DNA from: JAFASC01 sp034669525
GTDB taxonomy: Bacteria; Pseudomonadota; Alphaproteobacteria; Rhizobiales; Beijerinckiaceae
Direction of reading: 5' to 3'
Assembly (NCBI GenBank): GCA_034669525.1
Contig: JAXDNH010000038.1
Coordinates: forward strand, 1-33,907
DNA length: 33,907 nt
The translations under genes and the position numbers were made by a program. Shown piece by piece: positions 24,152 through 31,713 of this stretch; positions within the stretch are counted from its first letter, which is position 1; each line of letters opens with the position of its first letter. Below the pieces are notes generated by a model. It was not told where the DNA came from and did no database searches. It saw nothing but the letters and a program-made list of their open reading frames with translations.

Positions 24152-25954
24152 ATGAAGCGGCCGGTCCTGATGCGACGCGACGACGGCGCCCCAGCGGCGC
24201 CGCTCCGCGCGCTGGTGCCGCTTCTGCCCTATCTCGCGCGCTACAGGGGCCGCCTCGCCGCCGCGCTTGCGGCTTTGTCGGTTGCATCGGCGGCGACGCT
24301 CCTCGTGCCGCTGGCCGTGCGGCGGATGATCGATCACGGCTTCTCGGAAAGCAGCGCCGGGGTGATCAACAGTTACTTCGCCGCGATGATCGCGGTGGTG
24401 CTTGTCCTCGCTTGTGCGTCCGCCGCCCGCTATTATTGCGTGATGACGCTCGGCGACCGCATCGTTGCCGATCTGCGTTCCGATCTTTTCCGGCATCTGG
24501 CGCATCTCGACGCTGCTTTCTACGACCGCACGAAATCGGGAGAGCTCGTGTCGCGGCTCACCGCCGACACGCTGCAGATGAAATCGGCGTTCGGCTCGTC
24601 TGCTTCGGTCGCGTTGCGCAACCTTTTCATGTTTGTCGGCGCGATTGCGATGATGGTGCTGACGAGCCCGAAACTCTCCGCCTTCGTGCTGATTGCCATC
24701 CCGGTGATCGTGCTGCCGCTTGTCGCCTCGGGCCGCGGCGTGCGCCGCCGCTCGCGCCGGGCGCAGGACGTGCTTGCCGACGCGACGAGTTTCGCCGCAG
24801 AGAATCTCGCGGCGGTGCGAATCATGCAAGCGTTCACCGCGGAAATCGCGGCAAGCCGCAAATTCACCGCGGCGGCCGAAGCCGCTTACGCGGCTGCCCG
24901 CGACACGACGGGCGCGCGCGCGATCCTGACCGGTATTGCGATCTTCCTCGCCTTCAGTTCCGTCGTGGTCGTGCTGTGGCTCGGTGCGCGCGATGTACTC
25001 ACCGGCAAAATGTCAGCGGGCATGCTGTCGCAATTCGTGCTCTACGCGGTGCTCGGCGCGAGCGCGCTCGGTCAGCTCTCGGAAGTGTGGAGCGAGATTT
25101 CCGCGGCCGCCGGTTCGGCCGGGCGGATCTCGGAACTGTTGGCGGTTAGGCCGCGCATTACGTCGCCGCGCGCGCCGCTACCGCTGCCCGCCTCTCATGG
25201 CGAGATCGCCTTCGACCGGGTGAATTTCGCTTATCCCTGCGGGCGCGATACGCGGACATTGCACGACATTTCCTTTCGCATCGGGCCCGACGAAACGGTC
25301 GCGATCGTCGGGCCATCGGGCGCCGGCAAGTCAACGATCTTTCAGCTGCTGATGCGCTTCTACGATCCGCAGAGTGGCGCGATTTTGCTTAATGGGACCG
25401 ACATTCGCGCGCTGCGCGTCGAAGATGTGCGACGGCAGATCGCGCTGGTGCCGCAGGACCCGGTGATTTTCGGAGTCACTGTCGCCGAAAACATCGCTTA
25501 TGGCAGCGAGAAGGTTTCCGAAGCCGCGATGCGCCAGGCCGCACTCGAGGCTGGCGCGGACGAGTTCATCCGCGCTCTGCCCGACGGCTATGACACGCGC
25601 CTCGGCGAGCGTGGATCGACGTTGTCCGGCGGCCAACGCCAGCGCCTTGCAATCGCGCGCGCGATCGTGCGCGACGCGCCGGTGCTGCTTCTCGATGAAG
25701 CGACCTCCTCGCTCGATGCCGAGAGCGAAGCGCTCGTCCAATCGGCGCTGGAGCGGCTGATGGTTGGGCGCACGACGCTTGTCATCGCGCACCACCTCGC
25801 CACCGTGCTCAAAGCCGATCGCATTCTGGTGATGGAGGCTGGCCGCATCGTCGAGGAAGGCATGCACGCCTCGCTCGTCGCGGCGGGCGGGCTCTATGCG
25901 CGGCTTGCGAAGCTGCAGTTCGAGACGGACCGGCTCGCCGACGCTGCGGAGTAG
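24152..25954 (+). CDS. MsbA/LapB-type ABC exporter, fused membrane and ATPase domains
   Basis: Homodimeric exporter half-transporter of 600 residues. The N-terminal ABC membrane domain (about 25-320) has six hydrophobic segments and the family's RRMIDHGF and DLRSDLFRHLAHLDAAFYDRTKSGELVSRLT segments. The ATPase domain has Walker A GPSGAGKST, a Q-loop in ALVPQDPVIFGVTVAENIAYG, signature LSGGQRQRLAIARA, Walker B VLLLDEATSSLD and H-loop His in IAHHLATV. Cargo unknown; lipid-like substrates are common. The start at 24152 has GGAGAGAC directly upstream; an ATG at 24074 would add 26 poor residues. Its stop (TAG, 25952-25954) touches the first inverted-repeat copy. Confidence 0.93.
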   Translation: MKRPVLMRRDDGAPAAPLRALVPLLPYLARYRGRLAAALAALSVASAATLLVPLAVRRMIDHGFSESSAGVINSYFAAMIAVVLVLACASAARYYCVMTLGDRIVADLRSDLFRHLAHLDAAFYDRTKSGELVSRLTADTLQMKSAFGSSASVALRNLFMFVGAIAMMVLTSPKLSAFVLIAIPVIVLPLVASGRGVRRRSRRAQDVLADATSFAAENLAAVRIMQAFTAEIAASRKFTAAAEAAYAAARDTTGARAILTGIAIFLAFSSVVVVLWLGARDVLTGKMSAGMLSQFVLYAVLGASALGQLSEVWSEISAAAGSAGRISELLAVRPRITSPRAPLPLPASHGEIAFDRVNFAYPCGRDTRTLHDISFRIGPDETVAIVGPSGAGKSTIFQLLMRFYDPQSGAILLNGTDIRALRVEDVRRQIALVPQDPVIFGVTVAENIAYGSEKVSEAAMRQAALEAGADEFIRALPDGYDTRLGERGSTLSGGQRQRLAIARAIVRDAPVLLLDEATSSLDAESEALVQSALERLMVGRTTLVIAHHLATVLKADRILVMEAGRIVEEGMHASLVAAGGLYARLAKLQFETDRLADAAE

Positions 25955-25982
25955 CGCTGGACCGCGCATCTCCTGATGCGCA
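25955..25982. repeat. Left 28-bp inverted repeat of a 530-bp unit
   Basis: CGCTGGACCGCGCATCTCCT and the next eight bases recur perfectly, inverted, at 26457-26484. The copy starts one base after the exporter stop codon. With downstream bases to about 26025 (TGCGCACCAAGGTGCGCGGTTCC) it forms its own imperfect stem-loop, so each end of the unit is a palindrome. Confidence 0.85.
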
Positions 25983-26137
25983 CGATGTACTGCATGCGGA
26001 TGCGCACCAAGGTGCGCGGTTCCTCGGACAGTTTGGATCGGGGAACACCCCCGCAATGGCCAGCATTACCTCTTGGCTTGCTCCCGCGGCCGAACAGCGC
26101 AAGCGGAGCGGCTGGTTCTGGCAGAGGAGGATTTGCC

Positions 26138-26398
26138 ATGCGCGCTGCCAAGCTCTTTGGACTTATGCTTGTCGCGGTGAGCCCGCTGACATTCGCACCC
26201 ACGGAGGCGAGAGAAGTGCTTCTCCCGCGCGCACTCACGCCGAAAATTCAGAACTTCTCCCCGGTGCAGACGGCGGTTATTACCTGCACCTGGACCTGTT
26301 CCGGAATCAGAGCCGAGACGCTCTGCCCGTCCGGAACGCATTGTTCCTGCACCTGCACCAGTGCTGGACCATTTTGCGAGTGCGTTGTGCCCCCGTGA
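26138..26398 (+). CDS. Small secreted peptide with eight cysteines, unknown
   Basis: Not recognised. The 86-residue product has a signal peptide (MRAAKLFGLMLVAVSPLTF, cleavage near TEA at 22-24). The mature part of about 62 residues carries eight cysteines in a tight C-terminal block: CTWTC, then single Cys in TLCPSGTHC, CTC and FCEC. This is compatible with four disulfides or with a metal-binding fold. GAGGAGG at ideal distance before the ATG makes the start firm. The gene is the only one inside a 530-bp unit bounded by perfect 28-bp inverted repeats and has no evident operon partner. It could be a periplasmic binding domain or a peptide toxin; nothing seen decides between them. Confidence 0.75.
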   Translation: MRAAKLFGLMLVAVSPLTFAPTEAREVLLPRALTPKIQNFSPVQTAVITCTWTCSGIRAETLCPSGTHCSCTCTSAGPFCECVVPP

Positions 26399-26408
26399 AT
26401 TAGACTGG

Positions 26409-26484
26409 CGCCGGACCGCGCACCTCTCAGGTAGCGCACCTTCTTGCGAACGGGTTTGCGCATCAGGAGATGCGCGGTCCAGCG
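26409..26484. repeat. Right palindromic element of the 530-bp unit
   Basis: Arms 26409-26426 and 26467-26484 are complementary at 16 of 18 positions. The outer 28 bases (26457-26484) are the perfect inverted partner of 25955-25982, and 26409-26432 match 15081-15104 inverted without mismatch. It ends one base before the MaoC gene stop codon. It resembles a REP/BIME-type dispersed palindrome. Confidence 0.85.
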
Positions 26485-27540
26485 TTATTTCGGCATTAGC
26501 ACCCAGTAGTCGAGATCGAGGATCACAGCGGAATCATAGCCGTCGCCGGTCTTGTCCGGGAAATCGGCGCAGGGCCGATCCTTCGTCGCGATCGTGCGGA
26601 TGCGCAGCGCACCGATATCGCTGCGGCCGGGAATGTCGGCGCGGTCGATAATCTCCGACCAGGCGAAGACGGTCAGCCCGGCAAAGAGCGGCGCGACGTG
26701 CCGGCCGCCGTTGATCGCGGCAACATGAAAAGCATTGGCGAGCCCGTTGAACGACAGTGCGCGGGCGAGCGAGATCACGTGCCCGCCATAGATCAGCCGG
26801 CGGCCGAAGCGCCCCTGCCCTTCAGAAAACTGGTTGAAATGTACTTTCGCGGTGTTCTGATAAAGCCGGGTCGCGAGCTGATGCTCGGCTTCCTCGACGG
26901 TCATGCCGTCGACGTGATCGATCTTCTCGCCGGCTTCGTAATCGCCCCAGACCTGCTCTGAGCCGGCGAGCACGCGATCGTACGCGCTTGCATTGATCGC
27001 AGGGCACGCGGTCCCGATCGCATCCGCTGCAAGTGCAGAGGGCAGCTCCGGCACGCGCTCCTCCACGATGGCAGCGGCGGCATCGCGTTTGCGCAGCATG
27101 AGCCAACGCACGTAATCAAGCACGGTCTCGCCGTTCTGGTTTACCCCGCGCGAGCGCACATAGACAATCCCGGTCTGCCTGTTGGAATTCTCCTTCAGCC
27201 CGATGACTTCGGAGGTCGCCGCCAGCGTATCGCCGGCAAAGACCGGCTTCACGAAGCGGCAATCCGCATAGCCGAGATTGGCCACCGCGTTCAGCGAAAT
27301 GTCCGGCACCGTCTTGCCGAACACGATGTGGAAAACGAGGAGATCGTCGATGGGGCTCCCTTTATATCCGATCGCCTGCGCGAAAGCGTCCGAGGACTGC
27401 ACGGCGAAACGCGAGCCGTAGAGTGCGGTGTAGAGCGCCGCGTCGGCTGATGTCACTGTGCGCGGCGTCGCGTGGCGGATCACCTGGCCGAGGCGGAAAT
27501 CCTCGAAGAAATTGCCGGCGCTGGTCTTTGCTCCCGTCAT
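26485..27540 (-). CDS. mch: Double-hotdog MaoC hydratase, probably mesaconyl-CoA hydratase
   Basis: Hydratase with two fused hotdog domains, 351 residues. The sequence NFFEDFRLGQVIRHATPRTVT (N-terminus), ALYGSRFAVQSSDAFAQAIG, DDLLVFHIVFGKTVPDISLNA, GLKENSNRQTG and GDYEAGEKIDHVDGMTVEEAEH closely resembles what I remember of mesaconyl-CoA hydratase (Mch), which interconverts mesaconyl-CoA and beta-methylmalyl-CoA in the ethylmalonyl-CoA pathway. The second domain keeps FGRRLIYGGHVISLARALSFNGL. No other gene of that pathway is in the window, so the assignment rests on sequence alone. Start at 27540 (MTGAKT) is preferred; 27555 adds five residues. Neither has a strong ribosome site. Confidence 0.8.
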   Translation of the reverse strand: MTGAKTSAGNFFEDFRLGQVIRHATPRTVTSADAALYTALYGSRFAVQSSDAFAQAIGYKGSPIDDLLVFHIVFGKTVPDISLNAVANLGYADCRFVKPVFAGDTLAATSEVIGLKENSNRQTGIVYVRSRGVNQNGETVLDYVRWLMLRKRDAAAAIVEERVPELPSALAADAIGTACPAINASAYDRVLAGSEQVWGDYEAGEKIDHVDGMTVEEAEHQLATRLYQNTAKVHFNQFSEGQGRFGRRLIYGGHVISLARALSFNGLANAFHVAAINGGRHVAPLFAGLTVFAWSEIIDRADIPGRSDIGALRIRTIATKDRPCADFPDKTGDGYDSAVILDLDYWVLMPK

Positions 27541-27571
27541 GCGAACGTCACGCATGCAGGTTCAGTGCCGC

Positions 27572-27868
27572 TCAGTACGCCGCCACCAGCGGATACAGAT
27601 AATAGGCAATCACGCGCTCGAGGAAGAAAATCAGTAATAGTAAGATGACCGGCGAAATATCAAGCCCGCCAAGATGCGGCAGGATGTTGCGGATCGGCCG
27701 CAAGATGGGCTCGGTCAGCGCGTTCAGCGTGTTCCACACCGCACGGACGAAGTCGCTGCGGAAGTTCACGACATCGAAAGCGATCAGCCACGACAGGATC
27801 GCGGTGGCGATCACAACCCACGTATAAAGCTGCAAAATCAACAGAATGACGTCGAGGATCGCGCGCAT
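27572..27868 (-). CDS. YggT family membrane protein
   Basis: 98-residue integral membrane protein of the YggT family, with two hydrophobic helices (about 3-30 and 72-95) and the family's central segment VWNTLNALTEPILRPIRNILPHLGGLDISPVILLL. The function is poorly defined; relatives are linked to osmotic tolerance and cell shape. It precedes the MaoC gene on the same strand by 31 bp and may be cotranscribed, though there is no functional link. Start at 27868, with a weak ribosome site (CAGGT). Confidence 0.93.
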   Translation of the reverse strand: MRAILDVILLILQLYTWVVIATAILSWLIAFDVVNFRSDFVRAVWNTLNALTEPILRPIRNILPHLGGLDISPVILLLLIFFLERVIAYYLYPLVAAY

Positions 27869-27930
27869 GAGACCTGCTGTGCCGGGGAACCCGTCTCATT
27901 TAGCTAGCCTGCTGCCGCGCATCAACCCTG

Positions 27931-28031
27931 CGGGAGGTGCGGACAGCTCTTGACCTGCCGAACCGCCGCGCGTATCGCCGTCGGCGGGACACCTCTCCCC
28001 AACGAGAGGCGCCCATCTGAAAGGATGGATT
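27931..28031 (+). promoter_or_regulatory. Structured RNA leader of serC (serC-motif candidate)
   Basis: Three elements are visible. GGGAGGTG (27932-27939) can pair with CACCTCTC (27990-27997). CCTCTC (27992-27997) can instead pair with GAGAGG (28004-28009) around a CCCAAC loop; these two pairings exclude each other. CCATC (28013-28017) pairs with GATGG (28024-28028), covering the AAGG ribosome site four bases before the ATG. A conserved RNA called the serC motif has been described upstream of serC in alphaproteobacteria; position and shape fit. Identity to that family was not computed. Confidence 0.6.
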
Positions 28032-29207
28032 ATGACTATTATTACCAGGCCCGGCGCGCGGCCGGCGAACCCCTGCTTTTCTTCCGGCCCGTGTGCGAAG
28101 CGCCCCGGCTGGACCCCCGAAATCCTCAGAAATGCGCCGCTCGGCCGCTCGCATCGCGCCAAAGCCGGCAAGTCGAGGCTCGAACAGGCTCTCGCGCTCA
28201 CCCGCGAGGTTCTGCAGGTTCCCGGCGATTACCGCATCGGCATCGTGCCGGCGTCCGATACTGGAGCCGTCGAGATGGCGATGTGGTCGCTCTTAGGCAG
28301 CCGGCCAGTCGACGTGCTCGCCTGGGAATCCTTCGGCGAGGGCTGGGTGACGGACGCCGTCAAGCAGCTGAAGCTCAAAGACGCGCGGGTCCTCAAAGCC
28401 GATTACGGCGACATCGTCGATCTCGCGAGCGTCGACTGCGATCACGACGTGATCTTCACCTGGAACGGCACGACCTCCGGCGTGCGCGTGCCGAACGCCG
28501 ACTGGATTGCCGGCGATCGCCAGGGACTCACGATCTGCGACGCGACCTCCGCCGCCTTCGCGCAGCGTCTTGATTTCGCAAAACTCGATGTCGTGACCTT
28601 CTCCTGGCAGAAGGTGCTCGGCGGCGAAGCGGCGCACGGCATGCTGATCCTGTCGCCGCGCGCGGTCGAGCGGCTCGAGACCTACACGCCGCCATGGCCG
28701 CTGCCGAAGATTTTCCGTATGACCAAAGGCGGCAAGCTGATCGACGGCATTTTCAAAGGCGAGACGATCAACACGCCCTCGATGCTGTGCGTCGAAGATT
28801 ATCTCGATGCGCTGAACTGGGCGAAGTCGCTCGGTGGATTGGATGCATTGATCTCGCGCGCTGATGCGAACACCAAAGTCATCGCCGATTGGGTGGCGAA
28901 GACGCATTGGATCGATTTCCTCGCCAAAGACACGGCGACCCGCTCGAATACGAGCGTGTGCTTGAAAGTGGTCGATCCCGCGGTGACAGCGCTCTCTACG
29001 GACGCGCAGGCGGCGTTCGCAAAAGAGCTCGCGACGCGGCTCGAGAAAGAAGGCGCGGCTTACGACATCGGCGCCTATCGCGACGCGCCGGCGGGTTTGC
29101 GCATCTGGTGCGGTGCGACGGTCGAACGCAGCGATGTCGAAGCGCTGACGCATTGGCTCGATTGGGCTTATGCGCAGGCCAAGGCCGCTCTGCCGAAGGC
29201 GGCGTGA
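28032..29207 (+). CDS. serC: Phosphoserine transaminase
   Basis: PLP enzyme that converts 3-phosphohydroxypyruvate and glutamate to phosphoserine, the second step of serine synthesis. The 391 residues are of the alphaproteobacterial long form. Visible: N-terminal PANPCFSSGPCAKRPGW, the SDTGAVEMAMWSLLG segment that holds the PLP phosphate, TWNGTTSGVRVPN (143-155), Asp170 in CDATSAAF, and the PLP Lys194 in SWQKVLGGE. Start at 28032 follows AAGGATGG. serA, the preceding pathway step, lies 206 bp downstream on the same strand, so they probably form a unit controlled through the leader RNA. Confidence 0.97.
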   Translation: MTIITRPGARPANPCFSSGPCAKRPGWTPEILRNAPLGRSHRAKAGKSRLEQALALTREVLQVPGDYRIGIVPASDTGAVEMAMWSLLGSRPVDVLAWESFGEGWVTDAVKQLKLKDARVLKADYGDIVDLASVDCDHDVIFTWNGTTSGVRVPNADWIAGDRQGLTICDATSAAFAQRLDFAKLDVVTFSWQKVLGGEAAHGMLILSPRAVERLETYTPPWPLPKIFRMTKGGKLIDGIFKGETINTPSMLCVEDYLDALNWAKSLGGLDALISRADANTKVIADWVAKTHWIDFLAKDTATRSNTSVCLKVVDPAVTALSTDAQAAFAKELATRLEKEGAAYDIGAYRDAPAGLRIWCGATVERSDVEALTHWLDWAYAQAKAALPKAA

Positions 29208-29216
29208 CGCGAAAAA

Positions 29217-29391
29217 CCTTCTCCCTTGCGGGAGAGGGTGGCCTGCAGTCGCATCAGGCCGAAAAGTGCGAAGCGGTTTTCGGATAACCTGATGCGAAAA
29301 GATTGCAGGCCGGGTGAGGGGTGACCCTCACGAACATTCCCCTCATCCGCCTCGCGTTTGGCGAGGCACCTTCTCCCGCAAGGGGAGAAGG
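29217..29391. repeat. Array of five palindromes in the serC-serA gap
   Basis: Successive hairpins: 29217-29238 (nine-bp stem, one wobble); 29241-29310 (nested stems GCCTGCA/TGCAGGC, TCGCATCAGG/CCTGATGCGA and CCGAAAA/TTTTCGG, all perfect); 29314-29331 (GTGAGGG/CCCTCAC); 29349-29367 (GCCTCGC/GCGAGGC); 29369-29391 (CCTTCTCCC/GGGAGAAGG, perfect nine bp). They look like rhizobial intergenic palindromic repeats, the 70-base second one being a type I remember as widespread. They cover most of the 206-bp gap and may influence how much transcription reaches serA. Confidence 0.8.
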
Positions 29392-29413
29392 GTCGCTCAC
29401 CGGATAAAATCCC

Positions 29414-31000
29414 ATGTCCCCTCGCGTTCTCATCTCCGATGCCCTTTCCCCCGCCGCCGTCGCGATCTTCAAGGAGCGCGGCGTCGAGGTCGATTTCCAG
29501 CCCAATCTCGGCAAGGACAAAGACAAACTCGCGGCTGTGATCGGCGACTATGACGGTCTCGCCATTCGTTCGGCGACGAAAGTCACGGCGAAAATTCTGG
29601 AGAATGCCTCGCGGCTGAAAGTGATCGGCCGCGCCGGCATCGGTGTCGACAACGTCGACATTGCCGCGGCGACGGCAAAGGGCGTGATCGTCATGAACAC
29701 GCCGTTCGGCAATTCGATCACGACGGCGGAACACGCGATCGCGCTGATGTTTGCGCTGGCGCGGCAAATCCCGGCAGCCGATATTTCGACCCAAGCTGGC
29801 AGATGGGAGAAGAACCGCTTCATGGGGGTCGAGATCACCGGCAAATTGCTGGGCATCATCGGCTGCGGCAATATCGGCTCCATTGTTGCCGATCGCGCCA
29901 TCGGCCTGCACATGCGCGTCATCGCCTACGATCCGTTCCTGTCGCCGGAGCGTGCGCAGGATCTCGGTGTCGAGAAGGTCGATCTCGACGACCTTCTCGC
30001 CCGCGCCGACTTTATCTCCCTGCACACCCCGATGACGGCACAGACGAAAAACATCCTGTCTGCCGAAAATCTCGCCAGGACCAAAAAGGGCGTGCGCATC
30101 GTCAATTGCGCGCGCGGAGGGTTGGTCGACGAGGCGGCGCTGCGCAAACTCCTCGATTCCGGCCATGTCGCGGGCGCCGCGTTCGACGTGTTCACGAGCG
30201 AGCCGGCGACCGAGAACCCGCTCTTCGGCCACCCCAATGTCGTCTGCACGCCGCATCTCGGCGCCTCGACCGCGGAGGCGCAGGAGAATGTCGCGTTGCA
30301 GGTCGCCGAGCAGATGTCGGACTATCTGACCCGCGGCGCGATCTCGAATGCGGTGAACTTCCCGTCGATCACGGCTGAGGAGGCGCCGAAGCTGAAGCCG
30401 TTTATCGCGCTCGCCGAGCGGCTCGGCTCCTTTGCCGGGCAGCTGACGGAGTCCGGCCTCACCAAGGTGACGATCACCTACGAAGGCGAGGCGGCGGAGC
30501 TGAAGACCAGGGCGCTGACCGCCTCGGCTATCGCCGGGCTGCTGCGGCCGCTTCTCTCGGACGTGAATGTCGTCTCCGCTCCGACTGTCGCCAAGGAGCG
30601 CGGCATCGTCATCGACGAGGTAACCCGGGCGGCCGAGGGCGATTACGAGTCCCTGATCACCCTGACGGTCCAAACCGAGCGGCAGGAACGCTCCGTCGCC
30701 GGGACCGTGTTTCATGACGGCAAGCCGCGGATAACGATGATCAAGGACATCAAAATGGATGCGGAATTCGCTCCATCGATGATCTACGTCAGCAATGAGG
30801 ACAGGCCAGGCTTTATCGGGCGCTTCGCCAGCCTGCTCGGTGACGCCGGGATCAACATCGCGACGTTCGCGCTTGGCCGCGACCGCGAGGGCGGCTCTGC
30901 AATTGCCCTGGTGCAGGTCGACGGCAAGGTGCCGGAGACGGCGCTTGCCGGCATCCAGCGGATCGAAGGGGTCAAGCAGGCTAAGGCACTGAGTTTTTAG
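29414..31000 (+). CDS. serA: D-3-phosphoglycerate dehydrogenase
   Basis: NAD-dependent first enzyme of serine synthesis. The 528 residues are the long type: substrate and Rossmann domains (GIIGCGNIGSIVAD, about 147-160), catalytic Arg234 (NCARGGLVDE), Glu263 (TSEPATENPL) and His281 (PHLGAST), then the intervening ASB domain (about 320-450) and a C-terminal ACT domain (SNEDRPGFIGRFASLLGDAGINIATFALGRD) through which serine usually inhibits the enzyme. The ATG at 29414 lacks a strong ribosome site. It converges with a second liv cluster, only eight bases between stops. Confidence 0.97.
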   Translation: MSPRVLISDALSPAAVAIFKERGVEVDFQPNLGKDKDKLAAVIGDYDGLAIRSATKVTAKILENASRLKVIGRAGIGVDNVDIAAATAKGVIVMNTPFGNSITTAEHAIALMFALARQIPAADISTQAGRWEKNRFMGVEITGKLLGIIGCGNIGSIVADRAIGLHMRVIAYDPFLSPERAQDLGVEKVDLDDLLARADFISLHTPMTAQTKNILSAENLARTKKGVRIVNCARGGLVDEAALRKLLDSGHVAGAAFDVFTSEPATENPLFGHPNVVCTPHLGASTAEAQENVALQVAEQMSDYLTRGAISNAVNFPSITAEEAPKLKPFIALAERLGSFAGQLTESGLTKVTITYEGEAAELKTRALTASAIAGLLRPLLSDVNVVSAPTVAKERGIVIDEVTRAAEGDYESLITLTVQTERQERSVAGTVFHDGKPRITMIKDIKMDAEFAPSMIYVSNEDRPGFIGRFASLLGDAGINIATFALGRDREGGSAIALVQVDGKVPETALAGIQRIEGVKQAKALSF

Positions 31001-31008
31001 ACGGCCCC

Positions 31009-31713
31009 TCACATCCCGAGATACGACCGCCGCACCCGATCGTCCGCCAGAAGCTCCGCCCCGGTGCCGGAAAGCGTGATCGCGCCGTTCTCCAGGACGT
31101 AAGCGCGTTGCGCGAGCCGCAGCGACGCCGCGACGTTCTGCTCGACCAGCATACAGGTCATGCCGTCGCGGTTGAGCTCGCCGATCACGTCGAGCACGCG
31201 TGCGGCCATCGCGGGGGCAAGTCCGAGCGAAGGCTCGTCGAACATGATGAGCTCGGGTTCCCCCATGAGGCAACGGGCGATCGCCAGCATCTGCTGCTCG
31301 CCCCCTGACAGCGTGCCCGCCGCCTGCGTGGCGCGCTCTTCGAGGCGCGGGAAGAGCGCGAACATGCGCTCGAGGTTCTGTGCCCGACGCGCGCGGGCGC
31401 GCGGCAGCATCGAGCCGGTGAGCAGGTTCTCCCGCACGCTCAGCGTCGGGAAAATCTGCCGTCCCTCGGCAACCTGGCCGATGCCGAAATCGCAGACTTT
31501 TGCGCTCGGCAGGCCGGCAATGTCGCGATCCTTGAAGCGGATCGTGCCGGCTGCCGGCCTCAGCATGCCGGCAATGGCGCGGATGAGCGACGTCTTGCCG
31601 GCGCCGTTGGCGCCGACAATCGCGACGATCTCGCCCTGCGGCACGTCGAGCGATACGCCAGCGAGTGCCTGCGCGTCGCCGTAGAAGAGGTCGAGATTTT
31701 CGACCGACAGCAT
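31009..31713 (-). CDS. livF: ABC transporter ATP-binding protein LivF (second cluster)
   Basis: ATPase subunit of the right-hand Liv-type transporter, 234 residues. Walker A GANGAGKTS with the normal Lys, LSGGEQQMLAIAR signature, Walker B ELIMFDEPSLGLAP, and the LivF-type C-terminus RRSYLGM. The start at 31713 shares a base with the livG stop (TGATG); the longer open frame back into livG is spurious. Last gene of a livH-livM-livG-livF operon whose receptor gene must be upstream, beyond the window. Confidence 0.94.
   Translation of the reverse strand: MLSVENLDLFYGDAQALAGVSLDVPQGEIVAIVGANGAGKTSLIRAIAGMLRPAAGTIRFKDRDIAGLPSAKVCDFGIGQVAEGRQIFPTLSVRENLLTGSMLPRARARRAQNLERMFALFPRLEERATQAAGTLSGGEQQMLAIARCLMGEPELIMFDEPSLGLAPAMAARVLDVIGELNRDGMTCMLVEQNVAASLRLAQRAYVLENGAITLSGTGAELLADDRVRRSYLGM

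Noticed and set aside
25955..26484. A complete insertion sequence
   Set aside because: The inverted repeats are perfect, but no transposase frame lies between them and no target duplication is apparent.
29217..29391. A CRISPR array
   Set aside because: The palindromes differ from each other and are not equally spaced; there is no repeat-spacer order and no cas gene in the window.
29168..31273. A 701-codon open frame on the minus strand, antisense to serA
   Set aside because: It runs through the serC end, the palindrome array, all of serA and part of livF, and has no recognisable domain; it is a shadow.
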